Assembly: GCA_000961575.1 (NCBI GenBank)
Contig: LADP01000005.1
Location: 163,815 to 227,814, forward strand
Source: Peptococcaceae bacterium BRH_c8a
GTDB taxonomy: Bacteria; Bacillota; Desulfotomaculia; Desulfotomaculales; Desulfallaceae
Length of the DNA: 64,000 nt
Reading direction: 5' to 3'
The first letter of the stretch is position 1. Every line of letters starts with the position of its first letter. Shown here one piece after another: positions 1 through 7,273 of the stretch. The notes under the pieces were generated by a model. That model ran no database searches. It was not told where the DNA came from and worked only from the letters and a program-made list of their open reading frames with translations. The position numbers and the translations under genes are program-made.

Positions 1-414
1 GCCCACACGGCTAAAGTTTTTATCCAGCATGACTTTTTTGTAGAAGCTGATGCTTTTTAATAATTGACAGGCTAAAGAAGCGTCGTCGGCTCTAGCCCAA
101 CTTTCTCCGCTAATGGAGTTGCCGGCTGACCTCTTAAAAGATGTACCTGCTATAGGCGCAGTGTCTTTTAAATAACCTCTGGCAGCCAAGGCCTGTGCTT
201 TTTTCATGGCCTGGGCGGAAAGAGCCTGGTCTACAGTTAACGGAGATACCCCGGCATTGGAGCGGGTTTCGTTAATCTGGCCGGTGACAGCCTGCTCTCC
301 CGCTTCACCGGTAGCGGCCGAGGCCGACGGTAACATTGCCACTGTCAGTAGCAATGATAAAACAAGAAGTGTTAAAAGGGTAGCTATTGATTGGTTGATG
401 AGACGTTTATGCAT
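1..414 (-). CDS. Secreted CAP/SCP-like domain protein (partial, 3' end outside window)
   Basis: Not in the ORF track because it runs off the left edge. The minus strand reads from an ATG at 414 without a stop to base 1 (138 codons). The first ~30 residues are a signal peptide: basic start MHKRL, a hydrophobic stretch and an Ala-rich cleavage region (SASAA). The mature start contains INETRSNAGVSPLTVDQAL, which resembles the first helix of bacterial CAP/SCP (YkwD-type) domains, in which secreted proteins with that opening are common. A strong site GAGAGGGG lies 6 bases before the ATG. The c-di-AMP riboswitch directly upstream fits a cell-wall-associated role. Family assignment rests on the N-terminal part only, so it is tentative; the signal peptide and start are firm. 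Confidence 0.65.
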   Translation of the reverse strand, partial: MHKRLINQSIATLLTLLVLSLLLTVAMLPSASAATGEAGEQAVTGQINETRSNAGVSPLTVDQALSAQAMKKAQALAARGYLKDTAPIAGTSFKRSAGNSISGESWARADDASLACQLLKSISFYKKVMLDKNFSRVG

Positions 415-434
415 ATTATGCCCCTCTCTTTTTG

Positions 435-590
435 CAGCCTCCGGAGTTAGCTGACGGGTTCGGTAAAAGATAACCCTACCCGGAATTAACGCCAACGGCG
501 TTGCCGGGATTCACCCCACTAAACCAGGTGGTTCCTCCGTACCCAACAATATGGGATTAGGCTATTTATGTCGTGATTAGAATTTAGCTG
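435..590 (-). promoter_or_regulatory. c-di-AMP riboswitch (ydaO/yuaA class)
   Basis: The minus strand carries the conserved blocks of the ydaO/yuaA class in the right order: GGTACGGAGGAACCAC, TGGGGTGAATCC and ACCGAACCCGTCAGCTAAC followed by GGAGGC. This class binds cyclic di-AMP and usually turns off cell-wall hydrolase, osmolyte or potassium transport genes. It ends about 20 bases before the start of the secreted CAP-like gene. The rest of the 415-927 gap (about 591-927) contains no other gene that I can support; it must hold the divergent promoters. Confidence 0.85.
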
Positions 591-927
591 GAACTGAAAC
601 AGTTTCTCTAACCCTCCTTTCAACTAATGCGCTACAGACATGTTCACTACTTGATTAGCTGTCTGAAAAGCACCCTGTGTATGGAAAAAAAACCAGGTTC
701 TTTAAAGTTATTCGTATCTTGCCATGTGTTTTAGTGGGTAGCTTAAGATATTTTTTTAACTGGAAGGTTTGCCCATTGAGTGCAACCATAATTTGCATCC
801 CGCCACACCCACCTAATTATTAGAGTTGTTTCCGTATATCTTGAAGAAATGTAAAAGAGGGTTCTTTTAACGAAGCCGATTCTATTGTTTTTTTTAATGT
901 TGGGATCGGGAAGACAGGGAGGAAATG

Positions 928-1566
928 ATGTTTATGCCAAATATGGTTTTGCGGGTATGCTTTATTTTGCTTATATTAGCGTTGTCATTCAATGTTAGCG
1001 TTGCGGCTGCCGATCCGCCCGCTAAAGAGACTTATTACGTGGTTGCCGGCGATAATCTTTATAATATTGGAATAAAATACGGTGTGTCTCATGGCGATTT
1101 AATGAGCGCTAATGAACTTGATTCCACTACTATCCGACCAGGGCAGACACTAATTATACCCACTGGTCGTACGGGGCCCGGGCAGGCAAGCAGGGGAAAT
1201 AACAATCGCGGGGAAGCCGATTTACTAGCCCGGTTAATCCAGGCAGAAGCAGCTTCCGAACCGTATCCAGCCAAGGTGGCCGTAGGAGCGGTAGTATTAA
1301 ATCGTGTTAACAGTTCACTATTCCCCAATTCAATAAGACTAGTTATCAATCAGGTAACCAATGGAACCTACCAATTTACCCCGGTATTAAACGGTAGTAT
1401 TAACAGGGCCGCCGGAGCCGAAGCTGTTCAGGCGGCACAGGAAGCGTTAAGTGGAGCGGATCCAACCGAGGGGGCGTTATTTTTCTTTTCGACGGGCGTT
1501 ACCGATAAACACCTGCAATCACGTCCAGTGAGCATGGTGGTGGGTAAACTTACTTTTGCTTTGTGA
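928..1566 (+). CDS. LysM-domain cell wall hydrolase, SleB family
   Basis: A secreted protein of about 212 residues. The order is signal peptide (about 1-27, ending VAAA), one LysM domain (about 35-80; YYVVAGDNLYNIGIKYGVS ... PGQTLIIP) and a hydrolase domain of the SleB/Hydrolase_2 type (about 95-212; ARLIQAEAASEPYPAKVAVG, with AVVLNRV). The Glu in IQAEA matches the catalytic Glu of this family, which are lytic transglycosylase-like spore-cortex enzymes. It is therefore probably a peptidoglycan hydrolase of germination or cell-wall turnover. Three in-frame ATGs occur at 925, 928 and 934; GGGAGG at 918-922 favours 928 or 934. It is divergent from the riboswitch-controlled CAP gene. Confidence 0.85.
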   Translation: MFMPNMVLRVCFILLILALSFNVSVAAADPPAKETYYVVAGDNLYNIGIKYGVSHGDLMSANELDSTTIRPGQTLIIPTGRTGPGQASRGNNNRGEADLLARLIQAEAASEPYPAKVAVGAVVLNRVNSSLFPNSIRLVINQVTNGTYQFTPVLNGSINRAAGAEAVQAAQEALSGADPTEGALFFFSTGVTDKHLQSRPVSMVVGKLTFAL

Positions 1567-1878
1567 TACAGTCGTACTAACTTATACTACGCTTGCCACT
1601 AACGTTAAATAATGTAAATTATGTAATTGTAACACAAACGTGATGCTGATAGTGTATAATATGTATAAGTTCCGTTATAAACATAGTGTTTACCGGGACG
1701 AGCCAGTTAAGCTTTTAACTGTTACCAGGGCCATTTCAAATTGTCTCTCGGGTGTTCTTGCCGCGCGGAGAATTTGTAAATGGCTCCTTTGTTTACATAC
1801 ATCAACGATTAATTTTTTTTGTTACCCATTAAAAACGTTGCCCGGTGCGCGTAGATTTATATAAGCGGAGTGATTTTG
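1567..1878. other. Intergenic region before sigI, no gene supported
   Basis: About 310 bases. The 74-residue ORF of the track here has no ribosome binding site or recognisable domain and I do not support it. A TATAAT box lies at 1655-1660 without a convincing -35 element. The sigI promoter must be in here; SigI-type promoters are not recognisable to me with confidence. Confidence 0.5.
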
Positions 1879-2610
1879 ATGCCGAAAGAGAGGAGCCTTA
1901 AACAGGCCCTAGTTGCAGCCCAAAAGGGAGATCCGGCAGCTCGAGATGAATTGATTAAATCGAATTTAGATTTTATAGCCAGAGTTAGTTCCCAAACCTG
2001 TAAAAAGTATCTCACCTGGGGCAACGACGATGAACTAAGTATTGCCCAGGTGGCTTTTAATGAAGCTATAGATAAGTACAGACCCGGTGGAGGGGCGTCG
2101 TTTCAAGGCTATGCCAGGCGAGTTATTCACAGTCGACTAGTGGACTATATCCGCAAGGAGTCCAGGCATAATCATCTTTCGCTTACTCCAATGAACCCCG
2201 GTGACGAAGAACTTAGCCGGCATGATGTAATAGCTTCAACTGAGCACTATCAGGAAGGTCAGCAGCAGGCAGTGTTGGCTGCGGTGGTGGATGAATTCAT
2301 CAATGTGCTGAAACAGTATTCGGTTACTCTTGACGAATTGGTAAAGATATCACCCAAGCATAGGGACAGCAAGGAAACACTGCAACAGGTGGCTCACTGT
2401 CTGGCTAATGAACCTGAGCTTATGGAATACCTGAAAAAATACAAACTGCTGCCGATAAAGAAGCTTGAAACATTGACCGGTGTAAAGCGCAGAGTTTTAG
2501 AAAAAGGGCGCAAATACACCATTGCACTGGCATTGATACTCTCTGAGGACAGGTTTTATCCACTGAGAGATTTTACCCAACTGCCGGGTAACAGGAAAAG
2601 AGGTGCCTAA
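1879..2610 (+). CDS. sigI: RNA polymerase sigma factor SigI
   Basis: A sigma-70-related factor of about 243 residues. The N-terminal half has the region-2 pattern (AARDELIKSNLDFIARVSSQ, then FNEAIDKYRPGGGASFQGYA and VIHSRLVDYIRKES), and the C-terminal half has the SigI-type recognition domain (LPIKKLETLTGVKRRVLEKG, then KYTIALALILSED). SigI factors respond to heat or, in clostridia, to extracellular polysaccharide through RsgI. The ORF track opens at a GTG at 1870 that sits in the ribosome binding site; the ATG at 1879 is 9 bases behind GGAG and gives the usual start MPKERS. The stop lies 5 bases before the rsgI start, so the two genes form a translationally tight pair. Confidence 0.93.
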   Translation: MPKERSLKQALVAAQKGDPAARDELIKSNLDFIARVSSQTCKKYLTWGNDDELSIAQVAFNEAIDKYRPGGGASFQGYARRVIHSRLVDYIRKESRHNHLSLTPMNPGDEELSRHDVIASTEHYQEGQQQAVLAAVVDEFINVLKQYSVTLDELVKISPKHRDSKETLQQVAHCLANEPELMEYLKKYKLLPIKKLETLTGVKRRVLEKGRKYTIALALILSEDRFYPLRDFTQLPGNRKRGA

Positions 2611-2614
2611 CGTG

Positions 2615-3976
2615 ATGAACCAAAAAGGCGTAGTCATGAGGGTAACGGGCAAAAAAACTGTTGTTTATACTACCAAAGGGGATTTTATCCAAATAAATAC
2701 CCCAGCCCCAAATCCACTAGTGGGGCAAACCATTGATTTTTGTATCAAGTCTCGGCCAGTTTTCACAATGAATGCCCTTTTTAAATATGCCACCACTGCG
2801 GCGGTATTGTTTCTTGTATTAGCCCTGGGACTTATGTACCCGCTTTTATGGCCGCTGGGCGGGGCCGTGGCCTCGGTTGAGCTGAATATCAACGATGGGA
2901 TTAGTTTGCAGCTTAATAAAGATGGGAAGGTAACCAACGTACATAATGCGGGGGTGGAATTAGACAGCACCGCTGATGGCTTACCGCTTAAAGGGATGGA
3001 TGTTTACCAGGCAGTTAAGATGATTGTAGAAGATGCCGGTTTAAAAGGTGATTTTGGCCATGAGCAGAGTATTGTCATGGTCAGCGTAGTACCCGTGGTC
3101 AAGAGCGGGGCAGACGCGGTTGACTCCGACAAACTGCGGGGTGTGGTTCATGAAGAACTGCTTAAGCAAAATGCCAACGGTGTGGTTATGGTGGGCGAAT
3201 TGAGCAGGGAGACCGGCAGCAAGGCCCAGAATTTAGGTATGACAGCAAACAATTATCTTGTATATGAACGCTGCCAGCGAGACGGTCTTGATGTGCAGGC
3301 AGATGTTTTTCGCGAGCGTAATGTTCGGGAAGCCATGGTTGAGGTTAATGTTTCACTGCCTAAGCTCTTTCCAGGGGAATATTTGGAAGTAACCCGGCAA
3401 GATAGTATTAAAACGGAAGAAAAAGAAGAAGTAATTGTATATACCGGGCAACAGGTGCAGGAACAAATACCCGAACGGGTGGTGACGGAATCAAGGCGTC
3501 TCCAGCCGGGTAGCAGGAGTTCAATCCTGCGAGGTAAGGAAGGACAGGTGCGGGTATCTAAGTACGAGGAAGCGGAGAACGGTGTCAGAGCTGTGACCGG
3601 CCATAATTGGTCTTTGGGTAGTACCACTACAAACCAGGCGAAAAAATTAACCGGTAGCGTTATTGACCGGAACGGGTTGCCTATCGGGGAGACCGGGGTA
3701 AAACACAGGGACACCATAAATATTTACCGGGAGCAAAATAACCGGGAATCAATTATAAAAGCTGAACCGCTCCCAGTGCATAGGGAAAATTTAGTTGAGC
3801 ACGGTAGCCAGGCTGAACCAGATTATTTGGTTGAACCTGATTACCTGGTTGAGCGTGGCAGTTTAAATGAGCAGAAGGATTATTTATCCCAGTCAGATTC
3901 GAGGAACAGGGATTATAATCGCTTTAACCATCTAGAAAATACAAAAGAAAAGAAATTAGATGCTCCCTTACTATAG
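2615..3976 (+). CDS. rsgI: Anti-sigma factor RsgI-like membrane protein
   Basis: About 453 residues. The N-terminal ~50 residues (QKGVVMRVTGKKTVVYTTKG) are the RsgI anti-sigma domain, followed by one membrane segment at about 55-82 and an extracytoplasmic region that begins with VELNINDGISLQLNKDGKV, the RsgI middle-domain pattern. This protein would hold SigI at the membrane. The extracellular C-terminus (about 270-453) is highly charged, rich in Arg, Glu and Asn, ends in imperfect repeats around EPDYLVEPDYLVERGS, and shows no recognisable carbohydrate-binding module. The start at 2615 (or GTG 2612) is preferred over the GTG at 2603, because the AGGAAAAGAGG site overlaps the latter. What the ectodomain senses is unknown. 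Confidence 0.9.
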   Translation: MNQKGVVMRVTGKKTVVYTTKGDFIQINTPAPNPLVGQTIDFCIKSRPVFTMNALFKYATTAAVLFLVLALGLMYPLLWPLGGAVASVELNINDGISLQLNKDGKVTNVHNAGVELDSTADGLPLKGMDVYQAVKMIVEDAGLKGDFGHEQSIVMVSVVPVVKSGADAVDSDKLRGVVHEELLKQNANGVVMVGELSRETGSKAQNLGMTANNYLVYERCQRDGLDVQADVFRERNVREAMVEVNVSLPKLFPGEYLEVTRQDSIKTEEKEEVIVYTGQQVQEQIPERVVTESRRLQPGSRSSILRGKEGQVRVSKYEEAENGVRAVTGHNWSLGSTTTNQAKKLTGSVIDRNGLPIGETGVKHRDTINIYREQNNRESIIKAEPLPVHRENLVEHGSQAEPDYLVEPDYLVERGSLNEQKDYLSQSDSRNRDYNRFNHLENTKEKKLDAPLL

Positions 3977-4018
3977 TCCAATATAATTTAATTCGCTGCT
4001 CGTAACTTAAACTTTTAA

Positions 4019-4047
4019 TTGACTACAGATAGCTAACCATGTAGAAT
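4019..4047 (+). promoter_or_regulatory. Sigma-A-type promoter of the Mn riboswitch transcript
   Basis: TTGACT at 4019-4024 and TAGAAT at 4042-4047 are separated by 17 bases. The predicted transcription start at about 4054 coincides with the first paired bases of the riboswitch. Confidence 0.65.
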
Positions 4048-4053
4048 TAATTT

Positions 4054-4187
4054 CAAAGGGGAGTAGTCGCCCGGTTTCCGGGTTGTCAAATCGTCAGTAC
4101 GGCCATCGGGCCCGGTTTGACATAGCTTATTTAAACAGCTAGGCGAGACCTTCGCGCAATTAGCGTGAAGGTCTCGCTTTTTGTATA
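4054..4187 (+). promoter_or_regulatory. Mn(II) riboswitch, yybP-ykoY class, with terminator
   Basis: The leader starts with AAAGGGGAGTAG, contains ACGGCCATCGGGCCCGG, and ends in GGCGAGACCTTC. These are the signature pieces of the yybP-ykoY class, which senses manganese. The last element forms a strong hairpin GCGAGACCTTC/GAAGGTCTCGC followed by TTTTTG at about 4143-4183, an obvious expression platform: metal binding should prevent the terminator and switch on the exchanger gene 75 bases downstream. Confidence 0.85.
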
Positions 4188-4257
4188 TATTAAGGTTTGA
4201 AAAAGACAAGTCTCAAAGTTCTGTTTAACAAACTTAAAACTGAGAAAGGAATAGACT

Positions 4258-5250
4258 ATGTTTATAACATTGTACCTGGTTGGTGGACTGGCGTTAATCT
4301 TGTTTAGCGCTGAACTTTTTACCAATGGGATAGAATGGCTGGGTAAAAAGTTAAAACTATCCGAGGGAGCGGTGGGCAGTGTACTGGCTGCAGTGGGTAC
4401 AGCTTTGCCCGAGTCGATGATCCCCGTTATGGCTATTTTGTTTGGCACCGGTGAAGCGTCGCACGAGATAGGCATTGGTGCTATTTTAGGAGCGCCTTTT
4501 ATGCTGGCTACACTAGCTTTATCTATCACCGGTATTGCCGCATTGATATGCAAGGTGAATGGAGAAAAGCGGGAGTGCATGTTGATAGACCAATCCATAA
4601 TGAGACGGGATCTTGGCTTCTTTATGCTGGTTTACTCGATAGCTATTCTGGCTGCATTTTTACCCCAGGATTTTAAAAGCCCCGTGGCTGTATTACTTGT
4701 GTTGGCTTACTTTTTTTATGTTGCCCGTACACTTAAGGCTGGCAGTACCCTTTGCGAAACCGAACTAAAACCCCTGCATTTTGCCAGAAAACAGCAGGAA
4801 CCGTCAACCAGGGTAATAGTGCTGCAGGTGCTTACCGCCCTGGGGGGCATTATCGTCGGTGCACATTTATTTGTGCAAGGTATTACGCATGTGGCTGAAA
4901 TACTGCATATATCCCCATTTGTGTTGGCTATTTTTATTGCGCCTATTGCCACAGAACTGCCCGAGAAATTTAATAGCCTGATTTGGGTGCGCCAGTGCAA
5001 GGACACTTTGGCCCTGGGTAACATAACCGGTGCCATGGTGTTTCAAAGTTCGATGATTCCCGCACTGGGTATCGCTTTAACACCGTGGGAGTTGTCGGGT
5101 TTGGCTCTTATCAGTGCTTTACTGGCACTAGTCGGGGCCAGTGTTGTTTATCTGACCTTGCGGATAAAAAAAGCCATCCGTCCGGCAACACTTGCTTTTA
5201 ACGGCGTATTTTATATTATATTTATTGTTGCGGCGGTGGTATTGCATTAA
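4258..5250 (+). CDS. CaCA-family cation exchanger, candidate Mn(II) exporter
   Basis: A polytopic membrane protein of 330 residues with two inverted alpha repeats. The first has VGTALPESMIPV (about 45-56) and the second has APIATELPEKFNSL (about 233-246); these G-T-A-L-P-E/ATELPE motifs carry the acidic residues that bind the cation in sodium/calcium exchangers (YrbG type). About ten hydrophobic segments are visible with a hydrophilic loop near 155-180. GAAAGGA stands ahead of the ATG. The Mn riboswitch in front suggests that the physiological substrate is manganese rather than, or in addition to, calcium. That is inferred from the leader only. Confidence 0.85.
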   Translation: MFITLYLVGGLALILFSAELFTNGIEWLGKKLKLSEGAVGSVLAAVGTALPESMIPVMAILFGTGEASHEIGIGAILGAPFMLATLALSITGIAALICKVNGEKRECMLIDQSIMRRDLGFFMLVYSIAILAAFLPQDFKSPVAVLLVLAYFFYVARTLKAGSTLCETELKPLHFARKQQEPSTRVIVLQVLTALGGIIVGAHLFVQGITHVAEILHISPFVLAIFIAPIATELPEKFNSLIWVRQCKDTLALGNITGAMVFQSSMIPALGIALTPWELSGLALISALLALVGASVVYLTLRIKKAIRPATLAFNGVFYIIFIVAAVVLH

Positions 5251-5349
5251 ACGCTAATTAGCCAAAGGTTGCACTTTTTTAAATATCGGGATATATTCGG
5301 AAGGGAAGATAACAAAGCAGTAATTATATAATGTTTGGTGGTATGTCGG

Positions 5350-5991
5350 GTGGATTATAAAGATTTAGCCATTGAATTAGTTAACCTTCATGGTTATTGG
5401 GCCCTGTTTGTAACGATGTTTGTTGATACTATGGGTATACCCATGCCTTCAAAAACCATGCTCGTGCTCTCCGGTTACTTTGTAACCTTGGGGATATTTG
5501 ATTTGCAGCGGATTTTTATTGTGGCTCTGGTGGGTACATTAGGTGGTTTTGCCAGTGGCTATACCATTGGAAGCAAACTGGGTGTGCCCTTTATTCAAAA
5601 ATACGGCAAGTATGTATTTATTACCCCCGAAAAAATAACCCGATTGGAAACATGGTTTACCCGGTTTGGGAATTTTGCCATCATAATAGCCTATTTTTTA
5701 CCGGTTGCCCGCAGTGTTGTGCCATATATAGCAGGGGTATGTAAAATGCCGTTTATTAAGGTAATGACATTCGCAATTATAGGAGCAACCTGTTGGATTA
5801 TATCACTTATATTATTTGGCTATGTTGTTGGGCAAAATCAAGCCGAGATTCTAAGCTTTTTAGTGGATTATTACCTTTATTTAATTGTCGGTGGGTTAGT
5901 ATTAACCGTTACACTAATCTTTGTTCAAAAGTATAGAAAAAGTAAGAAACCCAAAAGTAAGCCCCCAGAAGACAGTGATACGAATAATTAA
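5350..5991 (+). CDS. DedA family membrane protein
   Basis: About 213 residues, typical for DedA (SNARE-associated/VTT) proteins, which work as lipid scramblases or proton-coupled transporters in envelope homeostasis. Visible features are VDTMGIPMPSKTMLVLSGY near the N-terminus, GTLGGFASGYTIGSKLG, and the FARTR-like motif FLPVARSVVPYIAGVCKMP (about 117-135). The last ~15 residues are a Lys/Pro-rich cytoplasmic tail. The ORF track starts at TTG 5335; the GTG at 5350 is preferred because GGTGG lies 8 bases before it. It is 100 bases behind the exchanger and might be cotranscribed. A second DedA gene lies at 31.9 kb. Confidence 0.85.
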   Translation: MDYKDLAIELVNLHGYWALFVTMFVDTMGIPMPSKTMLVLSGYFVTLGIFDLQRIFIVALVGTLGGFASGYTIGSKLGVPFIQKYGKYVFITPEKITRLETWFTRFGNFAIIIAYFLPVARSVVPYIAGVCKMPFIKVMTFAIIGATCWIISLILFGYVVGQNQAEILSFLVDYYLYLIVGGLVLTVTLIFVQKYRKSKKPKSKPPEDSDTNN

Positions 5992-6148
5992 AGTGTAACT
6001 TTAATAAATGAAAGTAATTTAAATAAGTAATTACAAAATTATGGTGGGATTTGAAAAATAAACAGGAACGATACTATGTTTTGTCGAAAGTAAATCTACT
6101 TATAATTTGACTTATTATATTCAACTGGTCACGGAGGTGCCTGATAAA

Positions 6149-7057
6149 GTGAGATTATTAACGCGTTCCGATTTTGATGGTCTGGCATGTGCCACCCTTT
6201 TGCTTGAACTTAACCTTGTCGATTCTTTTAAGTTTGTCCACCCCAAAGATGTTCAGGATGGTTTAATTGAGGTTAATAAAAATGACATCCTGGCGAATGT
6301 TCCATTTGCCAAGGGCTGCGGCCTTTGGTTTGACCACCACAGCTCGGAAGAAGAACGCGGGAGTCTGAAAGAAGAATTTGCCGGTCGGTCTGAACAAGCC
6401 CCGTCCTGCGCTCGGGTTATCTATAATTATTACGGTGGTAGTAGTAAATTTGGCGCTAATCTTAATGAGTTGATGGCTGCTGTTGACAAGGCTGATGCTG
6501 CTCAGTTTACAGTGCAAGAGATACTTAACCCTGAAGGTTGGGTACTGCTTGCATTTGTAATGGATCCACGAACCGGGTTGGGACGGTTTCGCCAGTTTCG
6601 GATTAGCAACTATCAACTAATGGAGAAACTGGCTAACGATATCAGGTATAAATCAATTGACCAGATCCTTAGTGATTATGATGTCAGGGAAAGGGTTGAC
6701 CTGTATTTCGAACAGACTGAATTATTTAAAAAAATGGTCAGAAAGTATTCCACTGTTCATAATAATGTGTTGGTAACCGACCTGCGTGGAGTTGACCCCA
6801 TTTATTCAGGGAACCGCTTTATTCCGTATGCGTTGTGTCCCGACGTGAATATAAGCATTTGGGCTATCGAAGGCAAACTGGGCAATTCCGTGTTCACCTG
6901 CGGTAAAAGCATTATCAATCGCAACTCTAATAAAAATATCGGCTCGGTTATGTTGCAGTACGGTGGCGGTGGTCATTTCAACGTAGGGACTTGTCAGGTA
7001 CCGCATGAGCAGGCCGAGCAGATCCTTGAAGTATTAATTCAAAAATTTCAGGATTAG
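6149..7057 (+). CDS. DHH-family phosphoesterase (exopolyphosphatase/NrnA-like)
   Basis: About 302 residues. Visible motifs: RSDFDGLACATLLLEL (DxD motif, residues ~6-21), WFDHHSSEE (the DHH metal-binding triad) and the C-terminal DHHA1-like GGGGHFNVGTC. Together these mark a Mn/Mg-dependent phosphoesterase that could hydrolyse nanoRNA, cyclic-dinucleotide products or polyphosphate; the substrate cannot be told from sequence. The ORF-track start at 6107 has no ribosome site; a perfect GGAGGTG at 6133 points to GTG 6149. The gene ends shortly before an intrinsic terminator. Confidence 0.8.
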   Translation: MRLLTRSDFDGLACATLLLELNLVDSFKFVHPKDVQDGLIEVNKNDILANVPFAKGCGLWFDHHSSEEERGSLKEEFAGRSEQAPSCARVIYNYYGGSSKFGANLNELMAAVDKADAAQFTVQEILNPEGWVLLAFVMDPRTGLGRFRQFRISNYQLMEKLANDIRYKSIDQILSDYDVRERVDLYFEQTELFKKMVRKYSTVHNNVLVTDLRGVDPIYSGNRFIPYALCPDVNISIWAIEGKLGNSVFTCGKSIINRNSNKNIGSVMLQYGGGGHFNVGTCQVPHEQAEQILEVLIQKFQD

Positions 7058-7112
7058 CACTTGGATTTAAGGGTTTTTTCATTTACATACTAAATTCCCC
7101 ATACGGTATACC

Positions 7113-7145
7113 AGCGGCGCCCTTACAGGGCGCTATTTTGGTTTA
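7113..7145 (+). terminator. Intrinsic terminator after DHH gene
   Basis: GGCGCCC/GGGCGCT with a five-base loop (TTACA), followed by ATTTTGGTTT. It separates the DHH gene from the kinase gene. Confidence 0.65.
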
Positions 7146-7273
7146 TTAATAGGTTTTTCTGTAAAAAAATACCCATTGCCCAATGTTCGACATTTTCCCC
7201 AAAGGATATGACAGGCAATTTGTAAAATAAATATAACTTTAACTTTTACAGTAAAGAAATGAGGTTATATTGT

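Noticed and set aside
206-454. 82-residue plus-strand ORF at the left edge
   Set aside because: It is antisense to the signal-peptide-bearing CAP gene and to part of the riboswitch.
1640-1864. 74-residue plus-strand ORF before sigI
   Set aside because: No ribosome site, no recognisable domain, composition of random translation; it lies in the sigI leader.
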